From Daejeonella oryzae DSM 19973 (GTDB lineage Bacteria; Bacteroidota; Bacteroidia; Sphingobacteriales; Sphingobacteriaceae): a stretch of DNA of 64,000 nucleotides. Of the stretch, positions 28,154 through 36,167 are shown piece after piece. A program made the position numbers and the translations under genes. The stretch spans positions 248,001 through 312,000 of the forward strand of contig NZ_AUHA01000002.1 of assembly GCF_000422945.1 (NCBI RefSeq), in the 5' to 3' direction. The notes beneath the pieces were generated by a model. It was given only the letters and a program-made list of their open reading frames with translations. It ran no database searches and was not told where the DNA came from. Each line of letters starts with the position of its first letter. Position 1 is the first letter of the stretch.

Positions 28154-29164
28154 TTACTGAATTAAAAGTGTTTTATATTCAGGCAGAATGGACTTAATCT
28201 CTTCTACTACAGCTTCAATTTTCTTATCAGAAAATCCTCCTGCTGCATTTCTGTGTCCGCCGCCGTTAAAATATTTCTTACAAATTTCGTTAGCCGGAAA
28301 ATCACCTGTTGAACGCAAAGACAGTTTTACACGGTCTGGACGCTCAATAACCAAAGCCGCCAAACGAATTCCGTTTATAGATAAAGCATAATTTACAATT
28401 CCCTCCGTATCGCCGGTTGTGATCTGAAATTTCTGTAGATCATCTTTAGTCACCGTAATTAATGCTGAATTGTATTCTGTAAAAACTTCCAGCCGGTTGA
28501 TAAGGCAATGACCCAGAAACCTCAGGCGGCTTTCTGAGAAATTATCGTAAACTAACTGATGAATACGGGAATTTTCGGCTCCGCAGTTAATTAAATCAGC
28601 AACTATGTGATGAACTTCGGCTGTGGTAGTTGGAAACCGGAATGAGCCTGAATCGGTCATGATACCGGTATATAAACACGTGGCCACATCTTTATTAATA
28701 AAATGACGCTCATCCATGATGTTTACAATGAAATCATAAACCAGCTGAGCTGTGGCACAGGCGTTAATTGTCCAGTGACGATAATCATCAAAACCCTCAG
28801 GCTCCAGATGATGATCAATCATTACCTTTAAAGCCTTGGATTCTCCAACATATTTTCCAAGCTCATTAATCCGCGAAAGCGCATTAAAATCAAGGCAAAA
28901 TATTAATTCTGCATTTGCTACTAAGGATTCTGATTCAGTTTTTTTATCAGTGTAGATAAGAACTTCCGGATTATTTGGAAGCCATTGCAAAAAAGTAGGG
29001 TAATCTGTTGGCGTAATAACCCGTACATGATGCCCTTTTTGAACTAAATAATTATACAAACCAAGGGATGATCCCATTGCATCCCCATCAGGTTTGTGAT
29101 GGGTTGTGATGACGATTTGTTTTGGTTGTGCTAATAATTCTTTCAGCGAAGCTATTTCTGACAT
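28154..29164 (-). CDS. DHH family phosphoesterase (NrnA-like oligoribonuclease / pAp phosphatase)
   Basis: The 336-residue protein carries a DHH domain with ITTHHKPDGDAMGSSLGLYN, ELIFCLDFNALSRI and VMIDHHLEPEG, and a DHHA1 end with YFNGGGHRNAAGGFSD. This arrangement is typical of NrnA-type enzymes that degrade nanoRNA and 3'-phosphoadenosine 5'-phosphate. Some relatives instead cleave cyclic di-AMP products, so exact substrate is open. It is divergent from ndk, with 121 bp between the starts. Confidence 0.9.
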   Translation of the reverse strand: MSEIASLKELLAQPKQIVITTHHKPDGDAMGSSLGLYNYLVQKGHHVRVITPTDYPTFLQWLPNNPEVLIYTDKKTESESLVANAELIFCLDFNALSRINELGKYVGESKALKVMIDHHLEPEGFDDYRHWTINACATAQLVYDFIVNIMDERHFINKDVATCLYTGIMTDSGSFRFPTTTAEVHHIVADLINCGAENSRIHQLVYDNFSESRLRFLGHCLINRLEVFTEYNSALITVTKDDLQKFQITTGDTEGIVNYALSINGIRLAALVIERPDRVKLSLRSTGDFPANEICKKYFNGGGHRNAAGGFSDKKIEAVVEEIKSILPEYKTLLIQ

Positions 29165-29254
29165 CTATAATAAAAAAGAAATGCAAAGCTATTAAAATAA
29201 CTGATTTGACAAGGTTGATTTTTTTAAATCCTTTAGCATACGGGTAATTAACTG

Positions 29255-29262
29255 TAGTTTTG
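29255..29262 (+). promoter_or_regulatory. -7 promoter element for ndk
   Basis: TAGTTTTG fits TAnnTTTG and lies 23 bp before the ndk start codon in the ndk/DHH divergent region. Confidence 0.55.
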
Positions 29263-29285
29263 CAGCAATTTTTGAAAAAACAAAC

Positions 29286-29705
29286 ATGGCAACAAACAGA
29301 ACTTTTACAATGATTAAGCCCGATGCTGTAGCCAATGGCCACACCGGAGCAATTTTAGATGATATTATTAAAGGCGGATTTAAGATCGTTGCTTTAAAAT
29401 ATACAAGCTTAAGCGATGCTAAAGCAGGAGAATTTTATGCAGTTCATGCAGAACGTCCTTTCTACAAGGATTTGGTTAGCTTTATGTCTTCCGGACCAAT
29501 TGTAGCTGCTATTCTTGAAAAAGAAAATGCGATTGAAGATTTCCGTACCCTGATCGGAGCAACTGATCCGGCTAAAGCTGACGTTGGAACTATCCGTAAC
29601 AAATATGCAAAGTCTATTGATGCCAATGCAGTTCATGGTTCAGATTCTGACGAGAATGCGCAAATTGAAGGAAATTTCTTCTTCTCTGCTTTCGAGCGTT
29701 TCTAA
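29286..29705 (+). CDS. ndk: Nucleoside diphosphate kinase
   Basis: Ndk balances nucleoside triphosphates by moving phosphate from ATP through a histidine. The 139-residue protein shows the family segments [36 protein letters not shown] and [17 protein letters not shown]. The active-site histidine is in [13 protein letters not shown]. Length is normal for the bacterial tetrameric or hexameric form. It has its own promoter and a hairpin after the stop. Confidence 0.98.
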   Translation: MATNRTFTMIKPDAVANGHTGAILDDIIKGGFKIVALKYTSLSDAKAGEFYAVHAERPFYKDLVSFMSSGPIVAAILEKENAIEDFRTLIGATDPAKADVGTIRNKYAKSIDANAVHGSDSDENAQIEGNFFFSAFERF

Positions 29706-29712
29706 AACTCAC

Positions 29713-29740
29713 AAGTCCCCCTCCAATAATAGGGGGACTT
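29713..29740 (+). terminator. Terminator of ndk
   Basis: AAGTCCCCCT (29713-29722) pairs with AGGGGGACTT (29731-29740) over 10 bp with an 8-nt loop. The T-run after it is weak (TGTAATTT), so some read-through into the small membrane protein gene is likely. Confidence 0.7.
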
Positions 29741-29756
29741 TGTAATTTAAATCCCC

Positions 29757-29954
29757 ATGGAAATTTTTCAGGCCCGGTATATTATTTTCTTTTTGGTGGT
29801 GCTTATTGTTCCTGCGGGTTTTTCTTATCTGGCAGGTATTGAGAGAAATGCAGATTACTTATTTTTTGTGCGGGCTTTTGGAATTGCTTTTTTCCTTACC
29901 GTATTTTATTACCTCTATATGAAGAACAGCAAAAGTTCTAAAAAGGCGGATTAA
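29757..29954 (+). CDS. Small membrane protein, two helices, function unknown
   Basis: The 65-residue product has two hydrophobic stretches, about residues 8-26 and 38-57, joined by the polar turn GIERNADY. It ends in a basic lysine tail. This topology fits a small inner-membrane protein with both ends in the cytoplasm. I do not recognise a named family. It starts 51 bp after ndk and its stop shares a TTAA quartet with the convergent DUF721 gene. Coding status rests on its composition and tight packing. Confidence 0.6.
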   Translation: MEIFQARYIIFFLVVLIVPAGFSYLAGIERNADYLFFVRAFGIAFFLTVFYYLYMKNSKSSKKAD

Positions 29955-30241
29955 AGCAATATTACCTCTTCTATTATACTGCTTCCAGCCCGTTCATTTA
30001 ATTTTTCAATAATATTTGAACGCATCATCAGTAATTCATTTTTTATCACAGCAGATTCTATTCTGATAAACAACTTACGGTCTCGAATAAAAATATCTTT
30101 CGTTCGGTTAGCTATGGCAGAGCCCATCATTTCGGGCCAGGCTACAATAAGGGAGGTTTCATCAAACTTTCGCTTGATCTTATAAACCTTAAGCATTTGC
30201 TCAATGGCATCTTTAATCGACTTATCATTAGTTCTGGCCAT
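29951..30241 (-). CDS. DUF721 (DciA-type) protein
   Basis: The 96-residue protein is a bare DUF721 domain, seen in SIKDAIEQMLKVYKIKRKFD, IVAWPEMMGSAIANRTKDIF and LFIRIESAVIKNELLMMRS. DUF721 is the core of DciA, the replicative helicase loader in many bacteria that lack DnaC/DnaI (family knowledge). It starts 10 bp after recF on the same strand, a pairing seen in other phyla near replication genes. That placement supports a replication role. This form is shorter than the proteobacterial one and lacks an extended tail. Confidence 0.85.
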   Translation of the reverse strand: MARTNDKSIKDAIEQMLKVYKIKRKFDETSLIVAWPEMMGSAIANRTKDIFIRDRKLFIRIESAVIKNELLMMRSNIIEKLNERAGSSIIEEVILL

Positions 30242-30251
30242 AGCATTATTT

Positions 30252-31358
30252 TTATTCTAAATTACCTACTTCTCCTTTATCAATATCAAAAATTCTGACC
30301 TGCACCTCAATTTCCTTAAAAATAGCTGTAATACGTTTTCTGCTTGTATCCGTTATAAATATCTGGCCGAAATCCTGATCAGAAACCATTTTCATTAATT
30401 TGTATGTTCTGTTATCATCCAGCTTATCGAAAATATCATCGAGCAGCAATAAGGGCTCGAACCCTTTCTGGCGATGAAGAAAAGTATATTGAGCCAGCTT
30501 TAAAGCTATCAGAAAAGATTTTTGCTGACCCTGAGAACCAAATTTTTTAAGTGGCATCCCATGAATAGTAAAAGTAAGATCATCTTTATGAATACCGGTC
30601 GTAGTTCTCTCCAGTATACGGTCACGCTCAAGAGATTTTTTAAGCAGCTCTGCAAAATCTTCCTTTAACAAAGGCGATTCATAAACCAGCTCAACTCTTT
30701 CTGCATCATCACTTAAGTAGCGGTAATGCTGATTAAATATTTCGGTAAAAGTCTGCATGAAAACTTTTCTTTTTTCAAAGATCCGGTTACCCGATAAAAC
30801 CAGCTGTTCATCATAAATTTCCAGTAATGCGGGATCATATTTACCTGTAAGCGCAATTTGCCGAAGCAGTGCATTCCTAGTTAAAAGATTGCGGTTATAC
30901 AGAAGGACTTCATCCAGATAAGCATTGTCTGTCTGCGAAATTACATTATCTACAAATCGCCGTCGCTCTTCGCTCCCTTCGATAATAATACTTATATCAT
31001 TGGGTGAAATCATGACCAGCGGAAATAGGCCAATATGATCTGCAAGACGCTGATATTCTTTTTTATTACGCTTAAACTGCTTTTTCTGAGCTCTTTTTAA
31101 GCCGCAGGATACAATTTCATCTTGTTCATTTTTATTAAACGCACCCTGAATGATGAAAAATTCTTCTCCCTGCTTAATTTGCTGCCCGTCTATCGGGTTA
31201 AAATAACTTTTACAAAGCGACAGGTAATGAATTGCATCCAAAAGATTGGTTTTACCCGCTCCATTATTGCCCGTAAATGCATTTACAGAGGGCGAAAAAA
31301 GAAGTTCTGCCTCAGAATAATTCTTAAAATTGATGAGAGATAATTTTTGGAGCCACAT
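30252..31358 (-). CDS. recF: DNA replication and repair protein RecF
   Basis: RecF helps load RecA at gapped DNA. The 368-residue protein is an SMC-like ATPase: the Walker A is FTGNNGAGKTNLLDAIHYLS, the signature region is KKFGSQGQQKSFLIALKLA and Walker B is PLLLLDDIFDKLDDNR. The start LQKLSLINFKNYSEAEL is characteristic. It is followed by the DUF721 gene after 10 bp. The minus-strand box TAAATTTG at 31376-31369 lies only 10 bp before the start codon, so the leader is very short. Confidence 0.95.
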   Translation of the reverse strand: MWLQKLSLINFKNYSEAELLFSPSVNAFTGNNGAGKTNLLDAIHYLSLCKSYFNPIDGQQIKQGEEFFIIQGAFNKNEQDEIVSCGLKRAQKKQFKRNKKEYQRLADHIGLFPLVMISPNDISIIIEGSEERRRFVDNVISQTDNAYLDEVLLYNRNLLTRNALLRQIALTGKYDPALLEIYDEQLVLSGNRIFEKRKVFMQTFTEIFNQHYRYLSDDAERVELVYESPLLKEDFAELLKKSLERDRILERTTTGIHKDDLTFTIHGMPLKKFGSQGQQKSFLIALKLAQYTFLHRQKGFEPLLLLDDIFDKLDDNRTYKLMKMVSDQDFGQIFITDTSRKRITAIFKEIEVQVRIFDIDKGEVGNLE

Positions 31359-31368
31359 GTTAGGATGA

Positions 31369-31376
31369 CAAATTTA
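31369..31376 (-). promoter_or_regulatory. -7 promoter element for recF
   Basis: Read on the minus strand, TAAATTTG fits TAnnTTTG and ends 10 bp before the recF ATG. Transcription would start within a few bases of the start codon. Confidence 0.45.
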
Positions 31377-31434
31377 ATCTTTTTGAAGCCGTTTAGCCCT
31401 TTATTAAAAAAAATCAGGGGAAATTATTTAAAGG

Positions 31435-31464
31435 TTGATACTTAGCACTAAAAATGTATTTTTG
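31435..31464 (+). promoter_or_regulatory. Promoter of the TPR protein gene (-33 TTG and -7 box)
   Basis: TTG at 31435-31437 and TATTTTTG at 31457-31464 are 19 bp apart, the spacing expected for the Bacteroidota primary sigma factor. The -7 box ends 24 bp before the start codon. Confidence 0.6.
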
Positions 31465-31488
31465 CAATCTTCAATTTTTTAAAACAAA

Positions 31489-32169
31489 ATGTCAAACGAT
31501 CATAAAGAAAACCTTCAAAAATCTGATAAGCCTGTTTCAGGCACAGGAAATTTCATTCAGGAAAACACAAAAAGTTTAGCAGTTATCGGCGGAGCAATTC
31601 TGGCTATGGTGCTTTTATACTTTGGATATCAGAAGTTTTATTTAGCTCCAAGAGCTGAAAAAGCTGCAAATGAAATGTTCAGAGCAGAATCATATGCTGC
31701 CAGTGATTCATTAACTGATAAAGCTTTGAAAGGTGATGGTTCTTACCCGGGCTTTGAAACTATTGCTGATGAATATTCAAATACAAAATCTGCCAACATT
31801 GCCAATGCTTATTTAGGTGGTTTGTATTTAAAAAAGGGCGAGTTTCAGAAAGCAGCAGATGCGCTGGGTAAATATAGCAGCACCGGAAGTCCGGTAATTG
31901 ATCCGCTTGTTTTGGGTATGCTTGGCGATTCGTACAGTGAATTAAAAGATTACAGCAAAGCAATAACGTATTATAAAAAAGCAGCTGATAAGAGCAAAAA
32001 CTCTTTCACTTCTCCATTATTCTTAAAGAAATTAGGTTTGGTGTACGAAGAGGAGAAAAATTTCAAAGCTGCCGCTGATGCATACAAAACAATTAAAACA
32101 GATTTCCCCGAAAGTTTTGAGGCTTCTGTAATTGATTCGTATATCGCCCGTGCAGAAGCACAGCAATAA
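31489..32169 (+). CDS. Membrane-anchored tetratricopeptide repeat protein
   Basis: The 226-residue protein has a short cytoplasmic start, one membrane helix (about residues 28-47) and a periplasmic TPR domain. Repeats are visible at KSANIANAYLGGLYLKKGEF, VLGMLGDSYSELKDYSKAIT and LFLKKLGLVYEEEKNFKAAA. The architecture is like YfgM, which bridges the Sec translocon and periplasmic chaperones, but that match is structural only. It lies 67 bp upstream of ribH on the same strand. It has its own good promoter. Confidence 0.85.
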   Translation: MSNDHKENLQKSDKPVSGTGNFIQENTKSLAVIGGAILAMVLLYFGYQKFYLAPRAEKAANEMFRAESYAASDSLTDKALKGDGSYPGFETIADEYSNTKSANIANAYLGGLYLKKGEFQKAADALGKYSSTGSPVIDPLVLGMLGDSYSELKDYSKAITYYKKAADKSKNSFTSPLFLKKLGLVYEEEKNFKAAADAYKTIKTDFPESFEASVIDSYIARAEAQQ

Positions 32170-32236
32170 TTTTTCAAAACATATATCTATTCAAATGGTT
32201 GTCGATGAATTTGGCAACCATTTATTATTTTAGGCC

Positions 32237-32731
32237 ATGGCAACAAATCTTAAAAACTTATCTAGTTTTTCTCATTTAGAGATTCCATCTGCAAAATCTT
32301 ACAAGTTCGGTATAGTAGTTTCGCAATGGAATTTTGAAGTAACTGGTGCATTGTATAATGGAGCTTTAGAAACACTTTATAAATACGGAGCTCTTGAGCA
32401 TAATATTCAAACTCTTCAGGTACCGGGCAGCTTTGAATTAACCTCCGGCGCCGATCTCTTATTAGGCTTTAAACAGGTTAATGCAGTTATCTGTCTTGGC
32501 TGCGTTATACAGGGAGAAACCCGCCATTTTGATTTTATTTGCAACGCCGTAGCCAATGGAATATCAAATGTTTCAATTAAACACAACAAACCGGTTATAT
32601 TTGGCGTATTAACCACAGATAATTTACAACAAGCTCTGGATAGAGCTGGCGGAATTCATGGTAATAAAGGCGAAGAAGCTGCTGTTACAGCCATTACAAT
32701 GGCTCAGATTCAGCATAATCTGGTGAGTTAA
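32237..32731 (+). CDS. ribH: 6,7-dimethyl-8-ribityllumazine synthase
   Basis: RibH joins the pyrimidine and butanone-phosphate precursors in the penultimate step of riboflavin synthesis. The 164-residue protein has the family blocks FGIVVSQWNFEVTGALYNGA, LQVPGSFELTSGADLLL, CVIQGETRHFDFICNAVANG with the catalytic histidine, and IFGVLTTDNLQQALDRAGG. Length fits the capsid-forming type. It sits alone among riboflavin genes, so the others are elsewhere. No FMN riboswitch fits in the 67-bp gap before it. Confidence 0.96.
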   Translation: MATNLKNLSSFSHLEIPSAKSYKFGIVVSQWNFEVTGALYNGALETLYKYGALEHNIQTLQVPGSFELTSGADLLLGFKQVNAVICLGCVIQGETRHFDFICNAVANGISNVSIKHNKPVIFGVLTTDNLQQALDRAGGIHGNKGEEAAVTAITMAQIQHNLVS

Positions 32732-32784
32732 AACAATTTGATTTCCGGCAAAAAAAATATAGTTTTATAAAAACTGCATCTTAT

Positions 32785-32901
32785 ATGAAAAGATTAGTAA
32801 TTGGTATACTAGCATTATTTATAGTTACAACAGTGTTAGAATCCTGTTCTTCTAAACTTTGTCCTGCTTACGGCTCTTATCCTAAATCCCGGAGAAACTA
32901 A
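32785..32901 (+). CDS. 38-residue putative lipoprotein
   Basis: This frame codes for a basic start (MKRL), a hydrophobic stretch and a lipobox-like VLESC, then a tail of 17 residues with CPAYGSYPKSRR. The mature peptide would be about 18 residues, lipid-anchored. Small lipoproteins with a C-P-A-Y tail occur in other Bacteroidota as far as I recall, which supports a real gene. It begins 53 bp after ribH on the same strand. The glutamate inside the lipobox is unusual, so processing is not certain. Function unknown. Confidence 0.6.
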   Translation: MKRLVIGILALFIVTTVLESCSSKLCPAYGSYPKSRRN

Positions 32902-33003
32902 TCAGCAAAACATTTTCCCGTCATTTTTCTTTATTGTAAACTGTAATTTCAGGATGTGTTTGCATATTGCATACATGCCTGATTTTAAGTTAAATAATAT
33001 TCA

Positions 33004-33741
33004 ATGAAACAGATCTGCTATACGCTTGCTCTTGTTTTTTTGGCAGCGTCTACCCTATTTGGCCAGTCAAAAACTGAAGTTGTAAATGCCGTTTGGAACA
33101 GTGCGGGAGGCAAAAAAGTTTGGGAGCAATCCCGGTATATTATGTTTGAATTTGCTCCCGAAAGAGATGGAAAAACGGTTACCAGCCGAACTCATTTATG
33201 GGATCGCTACACCGGAGATTATCGCTTTGAAACTAAAACATCCGACAATAAAAGTCTTCTGGTTTTATTTAATGTGCAGAATCAAAAAGGGCAATCTTTT
33301 ATAGATGGTGCAGCGGTTCCTGACTCTCTCAATGCAGTTAATCTTAAAAAAGCCTATGCTTCTTTTGTTAATGATTCTTACTGGCTACTGGTCCCTGTTA
33401 AACTGGAAGATCCGGGAGTTAATTTAGAACTTAAAGATGCTGAAGAAGTTGATGGAAAGAAATATAACGTTCTGCACCTTGATTTTGACAAGGTTGGGCT
33501 AACGCCGGGAGATCAGTACTGGCTGTACATCGATCCGGCTACTGGAACAATTAATCGCTGGAAATTTTTATTGCAGGGCCAGAAAGAACCCGGCATTTTC
33601 ACATGGACTAATTATAAAGACCTGGGTGGCGGTCTTAAACTTGCTACCCGCAAACAAAATATTAATCAAAACAGTGCCATCAACTTCCCTATTGCAACAG
33701 TATTAGTTAGTGTGGACCCGGAAAAATTTAAAAAGCAATGA
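33004..33741 (+). CDS. Exported protein of unknown function
   Basis: The 245-residue protein has a signal peptide (1-20, ending TLFGQ) and a long beta-rich body. Segments such as NAVWNSAGGKKVWEQSRYIM, HLWDRYTGDYRFE, YWLYIDPATGTINRWKFLLQ and IFTWTNYKDLGGGLKLATRK recall LolA-like or outer-membrane lipoprotein-sorting folds. I cannot name the family with confidence. It overlaps the ytxJ gene by 4 bp (ATGA), so both are made from one message. That pairing could hint at a thiol-stress link, which is inference. Confidence 0.75.
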   Translation: MKQICYTLALVFLAASTLFGQSKTEVVNAVWNSAGGKKVWEQSRYIMFEFAPERDGKTVTSRTHLWDRYTGDYRFETKTSDNKSLLVLFNVQNQKGQSFIDGAAVPDSLNAVNLKKAYASFVNDSYWLLVPVKLEDPGVNLELKDAEEVDGKKYNVLHLDFDKVGLTPGDQYWLYIDPATGTINRWKFLLQGQKEPGIFTWTNYKDLGGGLKLATRKQNINQNSAINFPIATVLVSVDPEKFKKQ

Positions 33742-34070
33742 AGTGGATTTCTTTAGAATCAAATGAACAATTACAAACGATTAAATCATCAGCTGATGCT
33801 TCTGTCATATTTAAGCACAGTACCAGATGTTCTATCAGCATGATGGCTAAACGGAAATTTGAATTGGATTGGGAAGCTATTCCCGAAAATATCAATTTAT
33901 ATTTCCTGGACCTTATAAAACATCGTGAAATATCTAACGCTATCGCCGATATTTTTCAGGTACAGCATCAATCTCCCCAGCTTCTGTTAATAAAAAACGG
34001 AGAATGCATTTATGAGACTTCTCATGGAGAAATTTCTGCAGAAGAAACCGCAGAACAACTTACGGCTTAG
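33738..34070 (+). CDS. ytxJ: Bacillithiol-system redox protein YtxJ
   Basis: The 110-residue thioredoxin-fold protein has a single active cysteine, C31, in IFKHSTRCSISMMAKRKFEL. This is the hallmark of the YtxJ (DUF2847) family, proposed to remove bacillithiol from proteins like a monothiol bacilliredoxin. The cis-proline region is HQSPQLLLIKNGECIYETSH. It overlaps the preceding exported-protein gene by 4 bp. bshA at 45.5 kb, the first enzyme of bacillithiol synthesis, confirms that the thiol is made here. It ends before a two-way terminator shared with the OsmC gene. Confidence 0.92.
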   Translation: MKWISLESNEQLQTIKSSADASVIFKHSTRCSISMMAKRKFELDWEAIPENINLYFLDLIKHREISNAIADIFQVQHQSPQLLLIKNGECIYETSHGEISAEETAEQLTA

Positions 34071-34083
34071 AAAATAAAAAACC

Positions 34084-34134
34084 AGAAGCAAAGAACAAGG
34101 ATTAGATAATCTTAAATTCTTATTCTTTGCTTCT
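34084..34134. terminator. Two-way terminator between ytxJ and the OsmC gene
   Basis: AGAAGCAAAGAA (34084-34095) pairs perfectly with TTCTTTGCTTCT (34123-34134) across a 27-nt loop, with further pairing inside. It lies exactly between the ends of two convergent genes. The T-runs are weak on both sides. Confidence 0.6.
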
Positions 34135-34141
34135 TACATTT

Positions 34142-34558
34142 TTACTCATTTCCGCCAAAATTAAAAACCAGGTTTTGTATTAAATCCGGGTGAACACTTT
34201 TGGCAACAGGGCAATTTTCAGCAGATCTTTTAAGTATCAATTTATCTTTTTCAGAATAATCACCTTGCGGCAAATTAAACGTTATCTGAATTTCCCCAAC
34301 ACGTCGAGGATCTGAAGCCATAATTTTTGTGATCGAGCAGGTTGTTCCATCCATGTTAATATTATGCTCTTGGGCAGCTATTCCCATAATGGTTAACATG
34401 CAGCTTCCCAAAGCAGAAGTTAACAAGTCGGAAGGAGAAAATGCTTCTCCTTTACCCTTATTATCTAAAGGGGCATCGGTTATAACTTTATTGCCGGATA
34501 GTACATGAGTTGCCTCAGTTCTCAGTTCGCCAAGGTATGTGGTTTGTATGGTTGCCAT
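34142..34558 (-). CDS. OsmC/Ohr family protein
   Basis: The 138-residue protein belongs to the OsmC family of peroxide-removing enzymes, which work through two cysteines. Both appear, in ALGSCMLTIMGIAA and AENCPVAKSVHPDL, together with GKGEAFSPSDLLTSALGSC and RVGEIQITFNLP. The exact class (Ohr, OsmC or YhfA) is not settled; the sequence resembles the YhfA/OsmC general type. I start at 34558 (MATIQTTYLG); an ATG at 34564 adds two residues. It converges on ytxJ. Confidence 0.9.
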   Translation of the reverse strand: MATIQTTYLGELRTEATHVLSGNKVITDAPLDNKGKGEAFSPSDLLTSALGSCMLTIMGIAAQEHNINMDGTTCSITKIMASDPRRVGEIQITFNLPQGDYSEKDKLILKRSAENCPVAKSVHPDLIQNLVFNFGGNE

Positions 34559-34700
34559 CTTCATTAATTTGTGAGTTTCAAAAATGAATAAAAATTGCTG
34601 ACTTACTGACTAATCTGCATTTTTTTACGGTTCCTAAATACACTTAAGTGTCAAAATCTGAATACTGGTTTCTCCCCTCCCAAATCTTCCTTAAAATAAT

Positions 34701-34708
34701 TACTTTTG
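34701..34708 (+). promoter_or_regulatory. -7 promoter element for lipA
   Basis: TACTTTTG matches TAnnTTTG and ends only 4 bp before the lipA ATG at 34713. Transcription would begin at or within a few bases of the start codon, so the message may have almost no leader. Confidence 0.55.
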
Positions 34709-34712
34709 CTGT

Positions 34713-35591
34713 ATGATCGATTTGCCGGTTATTCCCGTAAACCAAATGCAACGTAAGCCCAACTGGCTTCGTGTTAAACTTCCGGTAGGAAAAGAATATG
34801 CCCATGTAAGGGGCTTAGTTGATACTCATAAGCTGCATACTATCTGCGAAAGCGGTAATTGCCCGAATATGGGCGAATGCTGGGGCGCCGGTACAGCAAC
34901 CTTTATGATTTTGGGTAATATTTGTACCCGTTCCTGTTCTTTTTGTGCCGTAGCAACTGGCAGGCCGCTCGCTGTTGATTTAGATGAGCCGGAAAGAGTA
35001 GCTAATTCAGTGAAATTAATGCAGGTTAAACATTGCGTAATTACTTCGGTTGACCGTGATGATTTGAAAGATGGTGGATCTACTATCTGGGCAGAAACGA
35101 TTAATGCTATTCGTCGTGAAAGTCCTGAAACAACATTGGAAACATTAATTCCTGATTTCAGAGGAATTTGGGCTAACCTGGCAACAGTATTAGCTGTACG
35201 GCCGGAAGTGGTTTCACATAATCTGGAAACAGTTCGCCGCTTAACGCGTGAAGTACGGATTCAGGCAAAGTATGATCGCAGTCTGGAATGCCTGCGCCAT
35301 ATATCAGAAGCAGGTTTAAGAACCAAATCAGGTATTATGCTTGGTCTGGGAGAAACGGAAGAAGATGTTTTAGAAGCTATGCAAGACCTGCTGAATGTTG
35401 GTGTGCACATTCTTACTTTAGGTCAGTATTTACAGCCTTCCCGAACGCATCACCCTGTCATCGACTGGATCACTCCGGAACAATTTGAAAGGTACAAACA
35501 AATTGGCCTTGAGATGGGTTTCAGATATGTAGAAAGCGGTCCTCTGGTACGGTCTTCCTATCATGCTGAAAAACACTTATTTGATTTTTAA
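34713..35591 (+). CDS. lipA: Lipoyl synthase (radical SAM)
   Basis: LipA inserts two sulfurs into protein-bound octanoyl groups to make lipoate. The 292-residue protein has both iron-sulfur motifs, [12 protein letters not shown] for the auxiliary cluster and CTRSCSFC for the radical SAM cluster. The C-terminal serine of the auxiliary cluster is in [13 protein letters not shown]. The start [11 protein letters not shown] is close to that of relatives. Its stop codon touches the start codon of the sigma factor gene with no base between, which links the two in one message. Lipoylated GcvH would serve GcvP near the window start. Confidence 0.97.
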   Translation: MIDLPVIPVNQMQRKPNWLRVKLPVGKEYAHVRGLVDTHKLHTICESGNCPNMGECWGAGTATFMILGNICTRSCSFCAVATGRPLAVDLDEPERVANSVKLMQVKHCVITSVDRDDLKDGGSTIWAETINAIRRESPETTLETLIPDFRGIWANLATVLAVRPEVVSHNLETVRRLTREVRIQAKYDRSLECLRHISEAGLRTKSGIMLGLGETEEDVLEAMQDLLNVGVHILTLGQYLQPSRTHHPVIDWITPEQFERYKQIGLEMGFRYVESGPLVRSSYHAEKHLFDF

Positions 35592-36164
35592 ATGCAAGCT
35601 TCAACTTTACACCAATTGAATAAAAAAAAAATAACCCTTTCCGAGACCGAACTTATACATGCTCTCAGGCAAAAGGATAAAATTGGAGCTGAAGCTTTAT
35701 ACGACATGTATTCCTCCTCATTATATGGGGTAATTTACAGAATTGTACAGCATGAAGAAATAGCTGAAGATTTACTTCAGGAAACATTTGTGAAGATATG
35801 GAACTCTTTCCACTCCTTTGATTCGGCGAAAGGAAGGCTTTTTACGTGGATGGTTAATTTAGCCCGGAATCTTTCTATAGATAAAATTCGTTCTAAAGAT
35901 TTTAGAAATAATTCTAAAAACCAAGACATTGAAAACACCGTAAATTTCATCGATGAACAGAAAAGCACTGCCATCAATCCGGATATACTGGGCGTGAAAG
36001 ACCTTGTGGATAAATTAAAACCGGACCAGAAAAGCATTTTAGATCTTGTTTATTTCAGAGGTTTTACTCACGTAGAAGCAGCTGAAGAGCTGGGTATTCC
36101 TCTTGGAACAGTAAAAACCAGACTACGAATGGCTATTATAACTCTGAGAAAATTTTTTAATTAA
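35592..36164 (+). CDS. ECF RNA polymerase sigma factor
   Basis: The 190-residue protein is a group IV sigma factor. Region 2 is seen as AEALYDMYSSSLYGVIYRI and EIAEDLLQETFVKIWNSF, with the -10 binding part ARNLSIDKIRSKDFR. Region 4 is LVYFRGFTHVEAAEELGIPL followed by GTVKTRLRMAI. It starts at the base after the lipA stop. The anti-sigma gene follows after 3 bp. This is the classic arrangement for a stress-type sigma factor held by a membrane protein. Its target promoters cannot be seen. Confidence 0.93.
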   Translation: MQASTLHQLNKKKITLSETELIHALRQKDKIGAEALYDMYSSSLYGVIYRIVQHEEIAEDLLQETFVKIWNSFHSFDSAKGRLFTWMVNLARNLSIDKIRSKDFRNNSKNQDIENTVNFIDEQKSTAINPDILGVKDLVDKLKPDQKSILDLVYFRGFTHVEAAEELGIPLGTVKTRLRMAIITLRKFFN

Positions 36165-36167
36165 AAA

